From Trebouxia sp. TZW2008 (Eukaryota; Chlorophyta; Trebouxiophyceae; Trebouxiales; Trebouxiaceae), in NCBI GenBank assembly GCA_002118135.1, contig BDIU01000155.1, forward strand, positions 186,001-250,000: DNA of 64,000 nt. Reading direction: 5' to 3'. The position numbers and the translations under genes are program-made. Position 1 is the stretch's first letter, and every line of letters starts with the position of its first letter. Shown here in pieces: positions 24,901 to 36,900 of the stretch. The notes beneath the pieces were generated by a model, which had not been told where the DNA came from, did not search any database, and worked only from the letters and a program-made list of their open reading frames with translations.

Positions 24901-27900
24901 ATGCCACCTTTGGGAATCAGTCACTGGCATCTCTGCGCCAAGCTTTTGCCCCCAAGACCAACAGCGCAGCAAAGCTGCACAGGACCTCAGAGCTTCTGCC
25001 CTTAGCTTTTGAGGCGCTGTTTTCCTCTGTAACGGCTCTACTGGGTGGCATGGGACAGGCCAATTATGCTGCTGCCAATGCGGCTCTAGATGGCTTGGCA
25101 GCCCAGTGGGTTGCTGAGGGCCGGGCAGGGGTCAGCACCATCCAATGGGGGGGTTGGGCAGGTGAATCATTGCTGCATCACTGTCCACTGCTTTCTGTGG
25201 ATGGGGAGCTGGCATAGCTACAGCCTTGCTTGTGCACACGCTGCACATCCTTGCCATCCATTCATTCTGTCAAGTCGTGCATGGTGGCTATTTGCTGCAG
25301 GGCTTGTCCTCTACTGTCACCAATGTCGCACAGATCATGTAATGTCAGCCTTATACCAGATTGCAATTGTCTGATATATGCTTGGCACCCTGAGCCCTGC
25401 ACACATACCTAGCTGGGGCCCCCAAGCCTGCCTAGCACATGTTATAACGAAATTCATGAACTAATGCCTCACAGTGAGACTATTTTGATTTGCAGGGGGC
25501 GGCATGGCTCATGCTGACCCCAGCACAGCAGGCAGACTGGCCCGCATGGGGATGCCCCTCATTACCCCCTCCCACGGCCTAGCCGCCCTAGCAGGCATTC
25601 TGCAAGGAGCCTCATCCATTGTCCCTGCCATGCCTTCACAGCTGACAGTTGTTCCCTTTGTATGGGACAAGTTCCTCAAGTCCTCTGGTCAGGCTACGAG
25701 CGCTGGTATCTTTGATGAATTCACACCCTTACTGACGCCTTCCAAACTTCAGCCAAACACCATCACAGCGGCCGCAGCAGCAGCCTCCAGTGCTACTGCA
25801 GTGACAGCTGCTGCACCACTTTTGACTGATCTGACTGCTGAGCAGCGTCTGGCTCACCTGACAGCAGAAGTGGCTTCAGCGGTTGCGAATGTTCTGGGCA
25901 GCGCAGTTCCAGCGACAGAACCACTGATGGCAGCAGGGCTGGATTCCCTTGGCGCAGTTGAGCTCAAAAACGCCCTGGAGAGTCACATGGGCGTGGAACT
26001 GCCCTCCACCCTCATCTTTGACTATCCCACAGTCAATGCCATTGCTCATTACGTCAACAGCATTCTGCCAACAGCAGTTCAGCAGCAGTCAGGCACTGCA
26101 CTGCAACCAGCAAGCATTCCTGCAACTGTGGCATTCACTGCGGAGCCAGATCATAGGCACAATCACAGCATGGCAGTGGTCACAGGCATTGCATCGCGCA
26201 GTGTCCAGGACGCCGTCATGTCAGTGCATGCTGTGGATGTGATTACTCCTGTGCCATTTAGTCATTGGGATGTTGAGCAGCCATCAGGCAATGCTAAGGG
26301 GTCTCAGCCGCCGGCTGCTAGGTTTGGGGGCTTCCTTGAGAGTTTGGAGATGTTTGACAGCGGTCTGTTTGGTCTGTCTGCACAAGAGGCTGAGCTGATG
26401 GACCCACAACAGCGCATGCTTCTGGAAGCCTCATATCAGGCAAGTGTCATTGACCTTAACATCACCCGTCTCACTTTCAGTTTTTAAGGCATGCATAGTG
26501 ATTGCCACAACAGACCCACATCAGCGCATGCTTTTGAAAGCCTCACGTCAGGCATGTCTTTCTGATGAGAGCTGCTTTGGCCTGGTTTGCCTCCAGCTTG
26601 TGTATTGTCAGCCATGCTCGATGACTGGCACAGCAAACCCACTGCAGTTTTTGGCATGTCAGCATCAGAAAATCTGACTTTGTGCTTTTGCTAAGTTGCT
26701 AAGGTACTAAGGTGCTTGAGAACGTTCTGCTTGCCAGAGTGGATGATTTGCCCTGATGCACAACATGGCCATTACGCACACATCATTCCTGCTGCTGCCT
26801 GGGCATCAGCTGTCAAATCCATTTTCAAAACCTCTGCAATGAACCACTGTTTGGCAACCCTCTTTATCAGCGTTCTGTGTCATGACACTTCTGCTTTTAA
26901 GTCAATGAGAGAGCATCAGGAAAAGTGGCTGCTCTGTATGCAGGCAATGGCTGGCAGATCAGCAGTGCTGGCTGGAAACAGCACAGCAGTGGCTGTTGGT
27001 ATAGCTAGCGCTGAGTACAACAACTATGTGGTCCCCCGCTACACGGCAGGGGTTGGGGTGTACAGTGCAACAGGTGGCGCCCTCAGCGTTGCAAGTGGCA
27101 GGCTGTCGTACACCTTTGGTCTGAAGGGCCCTGCCATGAGGTGCGCCTTGCTGCTTGCTGCATGTCTTGCACCTCAGCTAATCTACATTGCGGATGCATG
27201 CCCAATTTGAGCCTGTGGCAGGCTGTCCTACATGTTTGGCCTCAAGGGGCCTGCCATGAGGTAGGCCTTGAACAGCAATTTGTTGCTTGCTGCATGTGGT
27301 GCACCTTAGCTACATCCACATTGCGGGCGCATGACCAATTTGATGCATGCTGTGTGTTGCTACTTACATTCCTCAAGTGTTGCCAGTGGCAGGCTGTCCT
27401 ACACCTTTGGCCTGAAGGGGCCTGCAATGAGGTGGGCCCTGAACAGCAAGTTGTTGCTTGCTGCAGCTCTTGCAACTAAGCTGCATGAGCATCACGCGCT
27501 CACAACCACACGACATTGCGATGGACGCTGCATGTCACAAGTGACAATATCTGGACAGCATAGAGACCATGAGTAGTGGCTGTGGGAGTCTGCATAGCTG
27601 TGGCATGAGTATAGGATGTTGTGCAAGCCACCTGCCAGGATTATGGTTGGCAATAATGAGTATAGCCTGCATACCAAAGCTGCCCACATGCTGTGGGAGA
27701 CTAACCTCCATGTTTCGCTGATGTGTCATTGAACAGTACAACATATTTGGATGTCATACTACTGTCAGGCTCTGATGGCAGCATGTGGTGTGCAGTGTGG
27801 ACACCGCCTGTTCATCCTCTCTGGTGGCAGCTCATCTGGTCATGGTTCACCTCACCTCTCACACAGTCACTGCTGGCCTTGTTGGTGGGGTCAGCGTCCT

Positions 27901-30900
27901 GCTGTCTCCCACCACCACTGCCATGTTCCAGAAGGCAGGCATGCTGGCAGCGGACGGCCGCTGTAAGACTGCCGACGCCGCTGCTGACGGCTATGTCCGC
28001 GGAGAAGGCTGCAGCGTCATGCTCCTACAGGACCACGAGGCCCTGGCCGCTGTAGGCGACGTAGAAGGCGAGCAGGACGTGTTGGCGTTCTTCAAAGGCA
28101 GTGCTGTAAACCAGGATGGGCGCAGCAGCAGCCTGACTGCCCCCAATGGCCCCTCCCAGCAGGCTGTCATCAGACAGGCCCTGCAGGCTTCTGCAGTGGA
28201 GCCTGATCAGGTCACAGCACTGCAGCTGCATGGCACTGGGACACCTCTTGGTGACCCTATTGAGCTCGGAGCAGTTCAGGCTGTGCTGATGAGCAGCAGC
28301 CAAAGGGCAGCTCCTGTACAGATTGCAGCTGCCAAGTCATGGATTGGCCACACAGAGGCAGCTTCAGGCGTCATGGGGCTGTTGCAAGCAGCCTTGGGAC
28401 TGCAGATGTTGACTGCACCTGGTAAGTCCATCAGACGCTTGCAGGCTTTGAACCCTGCTTCTTGTTATGAGACCTGGCACAGTGTCTGTTTGACCGCGGT
28501 CTCAACTGTCTCATAGCAATTGCAATCAAAGCCTGTTTGTGCTCTGTGAATGTCTCTGTGTCTGTGCCATGGGTGCATGTGAGGCTGTGACATGCACATT
28601 CTAAGGGTTCAAGCCTGACCGGCATACTGAAGATACAAGTGCATCAGACCAACCTGTCTCGTTTCATGCAGGAATCATGCACCTGACGCAAGTCAACCCT
28701 CAAGTGCCAGGCGTCTCAGGCTCTGCATCCAAGCACCTCCTGAGTCAGTGGCATCTACCTAGGATGGCCAGTGCAATGCCTCACACAGGCAACAGCCAAG
28801 CTCCTGTTTGTGGAACCAGCGCCTTTGCCTTCCAAGGCACCAACACCCATATCATTCAAGAGCAGAGCCCATCAATAGGCAGGCTCGAAGGGCAGCAGTC
28901 TGCCCATCAACTGGCATGGCAAAGGCAGCGTCACTGGGTGGCACCCCCTTTGTCGCCCCTGATCACCGGGGCAGTCACAAAGCCAGGCAGTGGAAGAGTG
29001 GTGATGCAGGCTGATCTTATGGGTGCAAGGGCAGCCTTCTTGCAAGAGTGCTGTGTGGGGCAACATGCTGTGTTGTCAGCTGCTGGCTTACTGGAGCTGT
29101 GCAGCAGTGCGGCTACTGTCATGAGTCACAACAGCAATGTTGGAGGTATTCTAAATCTTGAAAGATCCTGATTAGACGGAGTGTGAGTGAGCGATGCATC
29201 AGCGGTCAATTGCTGCTTATGCAGATCTGCTCAGCTGGAAAACACATTGATTATCAAGCAGGTTTGCTTGAGGTGTATAAACAAGATTGGTATTTGCATG
29301 GCCATGGCATGACGACAGCCTTTGCAGTTTACCTGTCTGATCCCAATCGTTGAACAGTGACCTCTTTAAACTAATTTCAGAATGGTGACCAGGCTGTTTC
29401 TGAATCGTGCCCATCATGGCTTGACATTGATATATGTATGCTCAGTGTGGCAAATGTCTTCAGTCTCATGCAAATGCTGTTCATGTCAAGAGAGGATTCT
29501 TGCAGTGCACAGTTTCATGAAAAGCAGTTGCGTTCTTGCATATGACCATGAGTTCATCGTGCCATGCAGGGCTAGTCATCAGGGGTGCAGTGATGACAGG
29601 CCTGCTGCCACTGAGTCATACGCTGCCACATTCAACACAGGTACAGACATTGCCACTCTCCCTGCTATCAACTCACAGCACGCAGTTTCCTAATGCCTTC
29701 TGCTCCCAGCCTTTGTCCAGTTTTGCATCTGCTGCTTGGTATCGAGTCATGTGTTTTTTGGTGGATCCCAGTCACTATGATTCTAAGAGTATCAAGGACA
29801 TTGTTTGCATCACAGTCTAGTAAGATTCGTCCCAATCAACGGAAGATGAAGCAAGAATGGTGGCTATTTTGAATCTGACAAGCTTACTAAGGCGCTTTGA
29901 GTAACCTGACTGAATGTTGTGCCCTTGCAGGTGCAAGTGGCAATTGACACAGCCACAGGCTTGGTGCAAGTCACAAGCCAGGGCATGGACAGCAGACCCA
30001 TCACCTACCTGTCTGCATACATCAACCAGGTGGCACCGCCAAGCCTTGCAGCCAAGAGCGCTTGCACTCAACAGCACAGGCAGCCTTCTCAAAACCGCCT
30101 TGGCCAACTGCTGCTTGATACAGACACTGGGTCAACTCCCACTGCAGCAGTCATAGGGCTGGTTGACGGCTGTGCTCATGCAGCATCCGTACCTCAAGGA
30201 TGTATCACTGGCATGGATGCGTCCCTACAGCTAGCCAGCATCAGCCAATCTAGCAAGGCCAGCATTGTGTGCCAGTGGGACTCTGCTCAGGTGCAAGCAG
30301 CATCCGCAGAAGGTCAGCAGTTTGCTGTTGCCACAATACCTCACATTGGCACGGCTCACACACCACACACTGATGATGCTCAGCAGCATGTGGTGACCAG
30401 TGTCACATGGCTTGGAATGGCAAGCATGCAAGGCGTAGTCATCAAGGCTGCAGCATCATGCAGCAACGGTGATCAGCTGATGATGACTCATGCAACAGCT
30501 CCCTCAGCAGGTGCCAACCTGCCTGACCATGGGGATCAAGACAGTCACACAGCAAGGGATGTCAGCACAGTCAGCAGAAACAGTGACCTGAGCAGCATAC
30601 AGGCACAGGTTGCAAGTGCTGTGACTAGACTGTTGGGTAGTGACAGCATTGGTGTGGATGAGCCACTGATGGCAGCTGGGCTTGACTCATTAGGCGCTGC
30701 TGAACTGGTGCATGGGTTGCAGTCAGCCTTTGATATCAGCCTGCCAGCCACCCTGGTCTTTGACTATCCCACTGTAGCTGCAGTTGCAGCCTTCGTTGCA
30801 CAGCAGCTGAGTCATGATGAGTCAGATGACTCACAGCAGGCAAGGGCTCTTGCCCTGCCTGGTAGAGCCCTCAGCCCTGCTCAGGCTGATGCCAGGTTCA

Positions 30901-33900
30901 GAGCAGCAGCACTGATTGTTGGTGTAGCAGGAGACGGTGATCTACTTCAGCAGTGGACACAAAGAGACAGCATCAGCAAGGTTCCACACAGCCGCTGGGA
31001 TGTGTCACCGATGACTAAAGCAGATGCGCTGATGCCGCAATTTGGCAGCTTCCTGCCAGATGTTGACCGCTTTGACAGCTCTCTGTTTGGCATCATGGCG
31101 TCAGAAGCAGTGACTATGGACCCACAACAGCGGCTACTGCTACAGACAGCCCTGGGAGCTTTCCCCAATGGCCTTGGTTTAGTCAGGGGCAGGGCAGTTG
31201 GGGCCTATGTTGGCATTGGTACAGCAGACTACAATGCTCTGATGCAGCAGGATCAAACACCCTTCAATGCTTTCTCTTTCACGGCTGGTTCTGCCAGTGT
31301 GGCGAGCGGCAGATTGGCATTTGCCTTGGGGCTTCAGGGCCCAACTGCCAGCATTGACACGGCCTGTTCAGCTTCTCTAGTGGCTGCTCACATGGCCTGC
31401 CACAGCTTCAGGTAGCATCGACTCTCAATCAGAACAAAGCTTGAGTCAACATGATGATGTTGTCATTCCTGCAGAGCTGTAAAGCCTTGCTTTGACATGC
31501 CAGCATGTCATGCGTTACAACTTCTTGATGTAATCAGGTCAAACTGTGATCTTTGCGTGGTGCCAAGGGCACATGTTTGCAGCGCCTGCTGCTGTCACAG
31601 TTCTGTTCATCAGCATCCACTACAAAGTGGCATGCAGCAAGCTCTGCTGCTGCTGCTGCATAAAACGCAAAGTGAGTGACTCAGTGCTTGTGATTTCATA
31701 TTTGGTAAGTGTCCTCAGGCTCAGTCGAGCTTCAAATCTTAGCGCACTGTTCCATGTCTGGCGCTGAACTTGCCACATTGTTCTGCAGGGCTGGCAATGC
31801 TGAGGGAGCACTGGTAGCAGGAGTGTTGCTGTGCTTGGTACCTCAGTCCACAGCCATGCTGCAAAGGGCAGGCATGATTGCCCCTGATGGCCGCTGCAAG
31901 ACGCTAGATGCTGCAGCTGATGGCTATGTCAGGGCAGAGACCTGCCGCACCATGTACCTTGTACCACTCTCACAAGGTACTGCAAAGCTTACCTCATACA
32001 TATTGCATGCAAGCTGTGAGCTTACCTGACATGTGTTGATGCATACAGCCATGCTCACCTGACAGGTATCGACTTGCTATGAGACTTGTGATGCTGCTGT
32101 CAACAGCTGCATCATCAGGGCTAGATGATCATTGGCCGTATCACAGCTTACCTTGGTCAGCGTGCAGTCTGAAGAGGCTGCATTGATTCTGCATGGTGTG
32201 ATGCTATGTACAAGCTGCCATCATGAACATCACTCATTTTTTGTTCAATGGACATGAAAACAAACAGCCTCATCCTTCTTAATGGATGTACTCTCATGTA
32301 CAAGACGTAAGATTGTCAAGACCAAGACAGGCAAGTGCCTGACACTCTGGCAGGTGCGACTGCTCTGCAGCTTTCAGCTACATTACCCTTGGACTGTGGC
32401 GCAGGTGAAGGCGAGATCACTCTGGGTATCATCTTGTCTTCAGCCGTCAACACCAACGGCAGGGCCAGTGCCCTGACAGCTCCCCACGGCCCCTCACAGC
32501 AGATGCTGCTGAGGGCTGCTTTGCATGAGGCTGCCCTGGAGCCCCAAGATGTGCATGCACTCCAGATGCACTCCAACGGCACCCCACTGGGCGACCCTAT
32601 TGAAGTAGGAGCTGCAAGCGCTGTGCTTCTTCAGGTGAGCAACCCTTATGCACATGCAAGTTCTTACAGCAGCCTGTCATTCTGCTCTAACATTCAGTCC
32701 CGCTTGTGATCGACATTGCAGACCTCGGCACGTGGAGTGTATCACATGCCTGTGTTGTTACGGTATGCAGTCAGCTGTGTATAAGCACATCAGCTGCTCA
32801 ACAGAAGCTCCTCTGCATGAGGAGTCACATGCTAATCAGCAAGGCTGCATTAATCTTTTGCCATTCCACTCGAAATCTGGCATCACCATATGCGCAATTG
32901 TAGTGTCAGCCTCAGGCTCATGACTGTGATGTCTGATGCAGGATGGGGCTGCAAGGCAACAGCCTTTGACACTAGCCACAGTGAAGGGCTACACTGGGCA
33001 TCAAGAGGCCGGGGCAGGTGTAGCAGGCCTTATGGAAGCCCTAAGGCTAGCATCCCATGCCATCGTTCCTCCAGCACTGCACCTACGCAGCCTCAACCCT
33101 CATGTGGCAGCTACCCTACAGGGCAGGGCAGTTGCCATCGCCCGTGGAGGCCCTGCCCCTGTGGGACAGGTGTCACTACAGGGTCTTTTGGTGACTGGTG
33201 TGAGCTCTTTTGGTGCCCAAGGGACCAACGCTCATGCACTGGTCAGAGGCACTAATGATACAGTAGGGGCTCTACAAGGAAAGCAGAATGTGGTGCTGCA
33301 CAAGGGCAGGTTCTGGATTGCGCCTGCCATGCAGGTGAGCCATGTCACGCATTTTGCCTGCACCAGCACAATTCTGCTTTGATTCTTTTTTGTTTGTGTG
33401 TTGCTTTTGCTTGGAAAGCTACTCAGTACACAAGTGCGATGTAAAAAATTGCAACAACACTGTTTGACCCATTGACAATGTGCCAGAGTGTCATTCTGCT
33501 TAATTTCTGCCTGACACAGGCAGCACTTTAGATGGCTGGTTCATGGCTTGGTTCTGCCAAAGACATGTATGACACCTGTCATCAGCAGTAACGACCATCT
33601 GAGGCAAGTTGATGCCCGATGATAGAGCAGCATTTTTTTGCTGCTTGTGATATGCTTTGTGTCTACAGGACATCTCTGTTGAGCATTGTGTTGATGCTTT
33701 TGGTGGTAACCTGCAAGTGGCCAATGCCTTTGAGATTTGTATCAGCGTGTCCATCATTTGTGCCAATGCCAATGTAGCAGAAGCAAACAGTGCATGGATG
33801 CAGCTGCTGACGAAGGGCATATACAGTGTTTCCTTGTCGTTGTGACACTCAAAATAGTGCCATTCTCAATGTAACAACAATGGAAGTGAAACCAACTGCA

Positions 33901-36900
33901 TTCTGACTGCAACGGTCCCTCTGCATATTGACCACTCAATTTAATGACAATTCTTTTCATCATAAACGCAGTCGTCATGTCAAAAAATCACTGTTTGATA
34001 TGCAGGTGCTGTTGACCAGTGCAAGGGTCATGAAGCCGAAGCAGCCAAGACAGAGCCAAATCACTTTTGAGGCCCAGCTCAGCCGCTCCAACACAGCATA
34101 TTTGTGGGACTTAGTCATGGACATGCAGCCCTGTCTGAACAGCTCAGGGCTGCTGTCAATGGCTGCATCTGCTGCTGGCATGCTAGCCTCAGACGCACAC
34201 ACGCATCCTCCAGCAAGCTCAAGCGCTCTTCTGCTGCTGGACACTGCAATGACAGCATGGCAACAGCTGCCTAGCATGAGTCAGATGCAGTGCAAGGCTA
34301 GCAGAATGACATTCAAGGTGGCTGTGAGCACTCACTCTGGTGCTATCAGTATCAAGTCCAATGGTGCCCAGTTGATGCAGTCAATCATTGGCCAAGCCAA
34401 CAGTCTTCCAGTCACTCAGCCACCATCAGTGCAGGAGAGTAGGGCTCCTAGCACTTCCACAGTGCTTGCATGTCTGATACCAACAGGTGGTGCAGCCTTG
34501 TCAGCAAGCGCAATGGCAGCTGTTATGGGTTCTGTTGACATCTCACGGCATGATCAGTCAGGCTATGCAATGCACCCTGCTGTTCTGGAGTCCCCAGTCG
34601 CCTTGACAGCGCTCACAGCCACGCGGACAGACCCAGCACCACTCAATAGGGTCAAGTCTGTAGCAGCTACTGTCATCAGCCCAACTGCGGCACCATCAAC
34701 TGACTTGACAGTGACTGCAGCAACTGGTGGACAGTCTGATCATCTGCCAGCTGTTCTGGCTTGCCATCCAGGACTGTCACAGCAGCAGGTCAAGTTTGCT
34801 GATGGCCCTGCGTCATCAGCAGCTCTGTCAGCGGCATCAGCAGCAGCATCACCAGCAGCAGCAGCAACAGCAACAGCAGCGCTGACTGCTGAGACTGTCA
34901 CTGTTGATCAGCAGGAAAGTGTTGAAGGAGTGCCGGTTGCAGTAGACAATCTGCTGCTGCAGATGGATCAGCCGCAGCGCAAGCTGCATATCCAGGCTCA
35001 GGTAGGGCCGCTCTGCTTGTTCTGTATGCTTGTTTCTGTTATGTAGAACAGTCCTGATCAGCATTGCTTCACCATTGCAGTTAGTGTCATGGTGCAACAT
35101 GCTCAGCATGTACAGCAACATTCTGCTGAGCTTCCCATATCTGCGTTCAACGGGTATTGCTATACATGCACCATGGCTCCAGAAGCAGGTGGCATGATCT
35201 GCTCATTGTGGTGACAGCTTACAGCATACCACTGTTCTCTGTAAGCCATGTAGTGTCTTTGGAGCACAGTCGCATATGCATCATCAATACAGAGTCAATA
35301 CAGAGATGATGTGATTTGCTTTGTCAGGTGACCGCTGAGGTGCGCGCTATGATGGGTCACACTGTCCATCCAGAGGAACCCCTCATGACAGCTGGTTTAG
35401 ATTCTAGGGGTGGCATGGAATTGCGAAGATCACTGGGAGAGTCTCTAGGACTGGACTTGCCAGTGACCCTGCTGTATGACTACCGGTCCATCTCAGCCAT
35501 CACAAGCTACATCAGTGAATTGATGGACAGCCAAGCTACTGCAAATGTGGACGGCATTGAGGTTGATAGTGCATGGGCTCAAGAGGAAGAGGACAGTAGC
35601 GATAGTGCTGAGCCCAGGGTGGTGAAGAAGAAGGCTGAGGCAGCTGCTAGCCAGCCATCAAAGCTGCTGAAGACTCTGAGGTGAAGCCTCGTGACTTGAG
35701 CATGTCTTGACTCACCTCCCCAGCACTTGTCATGACCCATCAGGCTCAGCTCACAACCTAACAGCAGCCCCAAACACTCTGTTTGCAGAGAGTGGTCACT
35801 GTGGCATTGCCATTGTTGCCTGTTGCTTGTTGCATATCGTGACATGACAATGCATGAGCAAAGCACTGGCTGACATCTGCTGTGTGTTTTGGCTCACAGG
35901 GGCTCAGCAAAGGAGAGGCCACTCTTTTTGGCAGCTCCTGGTGTAGCCAACGCCCAGTCTGCCTACTTCAGCTTCAGCCAGTTCTTGCAGTGGAGCGACC
36001 AGCCAATCTACGTGCTGGACAAGGACAACGACCTCAACATCGCACAGCTGGCGCGCCAAAACGCGTCGGACATCGTCAAGGTGCAGTCGGAGGGGCCGTT
36101 TCTGCTGGGCGGTCACTCATACGGCGGAGCCGTGGCCATGGAGGTGGCCATGGTTCTGGAGAGCTGGGGTCATGAGATTGGCGCTGTGCTGGTGAGCAAA
36201 TGAGCTGCTGCATGACTGAAGGCTGACAGCAGCTCCAAAAGTTTCTGACTTGTTCTGCAATTACAAACCATGGACTCCTCTACAACTTGAGTGCAGCAGC
36301 TGTTTGAGCACAGATCTAGAGCCGACGCAATGTGCTATCACGCTGAACATGGCATTCCACAGTACCTGATACGCATCAATTCATGACATGTGCCACTTGC
36401 AGATCATGGACACACCATTGCCAGCTCAGATCCGGCCCATTCAGCAAGAAGCTGGTCAAGCAACCGAAGCAGATGTGATGGAGCTAGTTGAGATGATCCT
36501 AGGGGCACTTGGCAGGGATGCATTAGGCATGGGCAGCAGCATTGCTCACCCTCGCGAGTCTGAAGAGTGGCAAAGCATGAGCCCCCATGAGAAGTTGGAG
36601 TTCTTTGCTCCCATCTGGCGCATAATGAGGGATGAAAACATGACAGTGGAACAGGTCAGCTGCCCCTCCCACATGCTACTGAACACCTTATTTTTACTGT
36701 GTGGCTGTTGAGCTCTTCATAACCGCGCTGCTGACAAGGTCTTTGCTACCAGATGACTGTTTCTAATGCAACCATTTGCTCAGATGGTATGCAACTATCA
36801 TCTCAGGCAGCATTGTGCACACTACATACTGTCATGCGCATGTCATCACTTGTCCTGCAACAAGCAAGCATGCCTGACAGGCCATCCCAAGCTCTGCTTG

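Larger units (their letters stand above)
18500..26075 (+). other. PKS module D: fully reducing KS-DH-ER-KR-ACP with a divergent, intron-dense KS
   Basis: The KS (about 18500-21700) is spread over five exons. It keeps NTACSSS (Cys codon 19385-19387), HGTGTPLGD and GHLEGTAG, but its body differs from the other KS domains, for example [15 protein letters not shown] instead of the usual cassette. The DH (about 21745-22890) has [19 protein letters not shown] and [10 protein letters not shown]. The ER (about 23650-24590) has [12 protein letters not shown] and [13 protein letters not shown]. The KR (from about 24630) has GGLGSLG and a Tyr/Asn pair in [10 protein letters not shown], and continues over the intron 25162-25495. 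The ACP is at about 25855-26070 ([11 protein letters not shown]). Predicted outcome is a saturated unit. Several introns here contain ghost exon copies. Confidence 0.88.
26160..30810 (+). other. PKS module E: KS-DH0-ACP without KR
   Basis: The KS (about 26170-28860) keeps DTACSSS (Cys codon 27809-27811), HGTGTPLGD (no intron here, unlike modules A-C) and GHTEAASG. The following dehydratase-like region (28910 to about 30260, over three exons) has lost the catalytic His: the motif reads [20 protein letters not shown] trace of the second half ([10 protein letters not shown]) keeps an Asp. No Rossmann motif of a KR or ER lies between it and the ACP (about 30590-30810, [11 protein letters not shown]). 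The module should therefore leave a beta-ketone. A reductase acting in trans cannot be excluded from the sequence. Confidence 0.85.
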
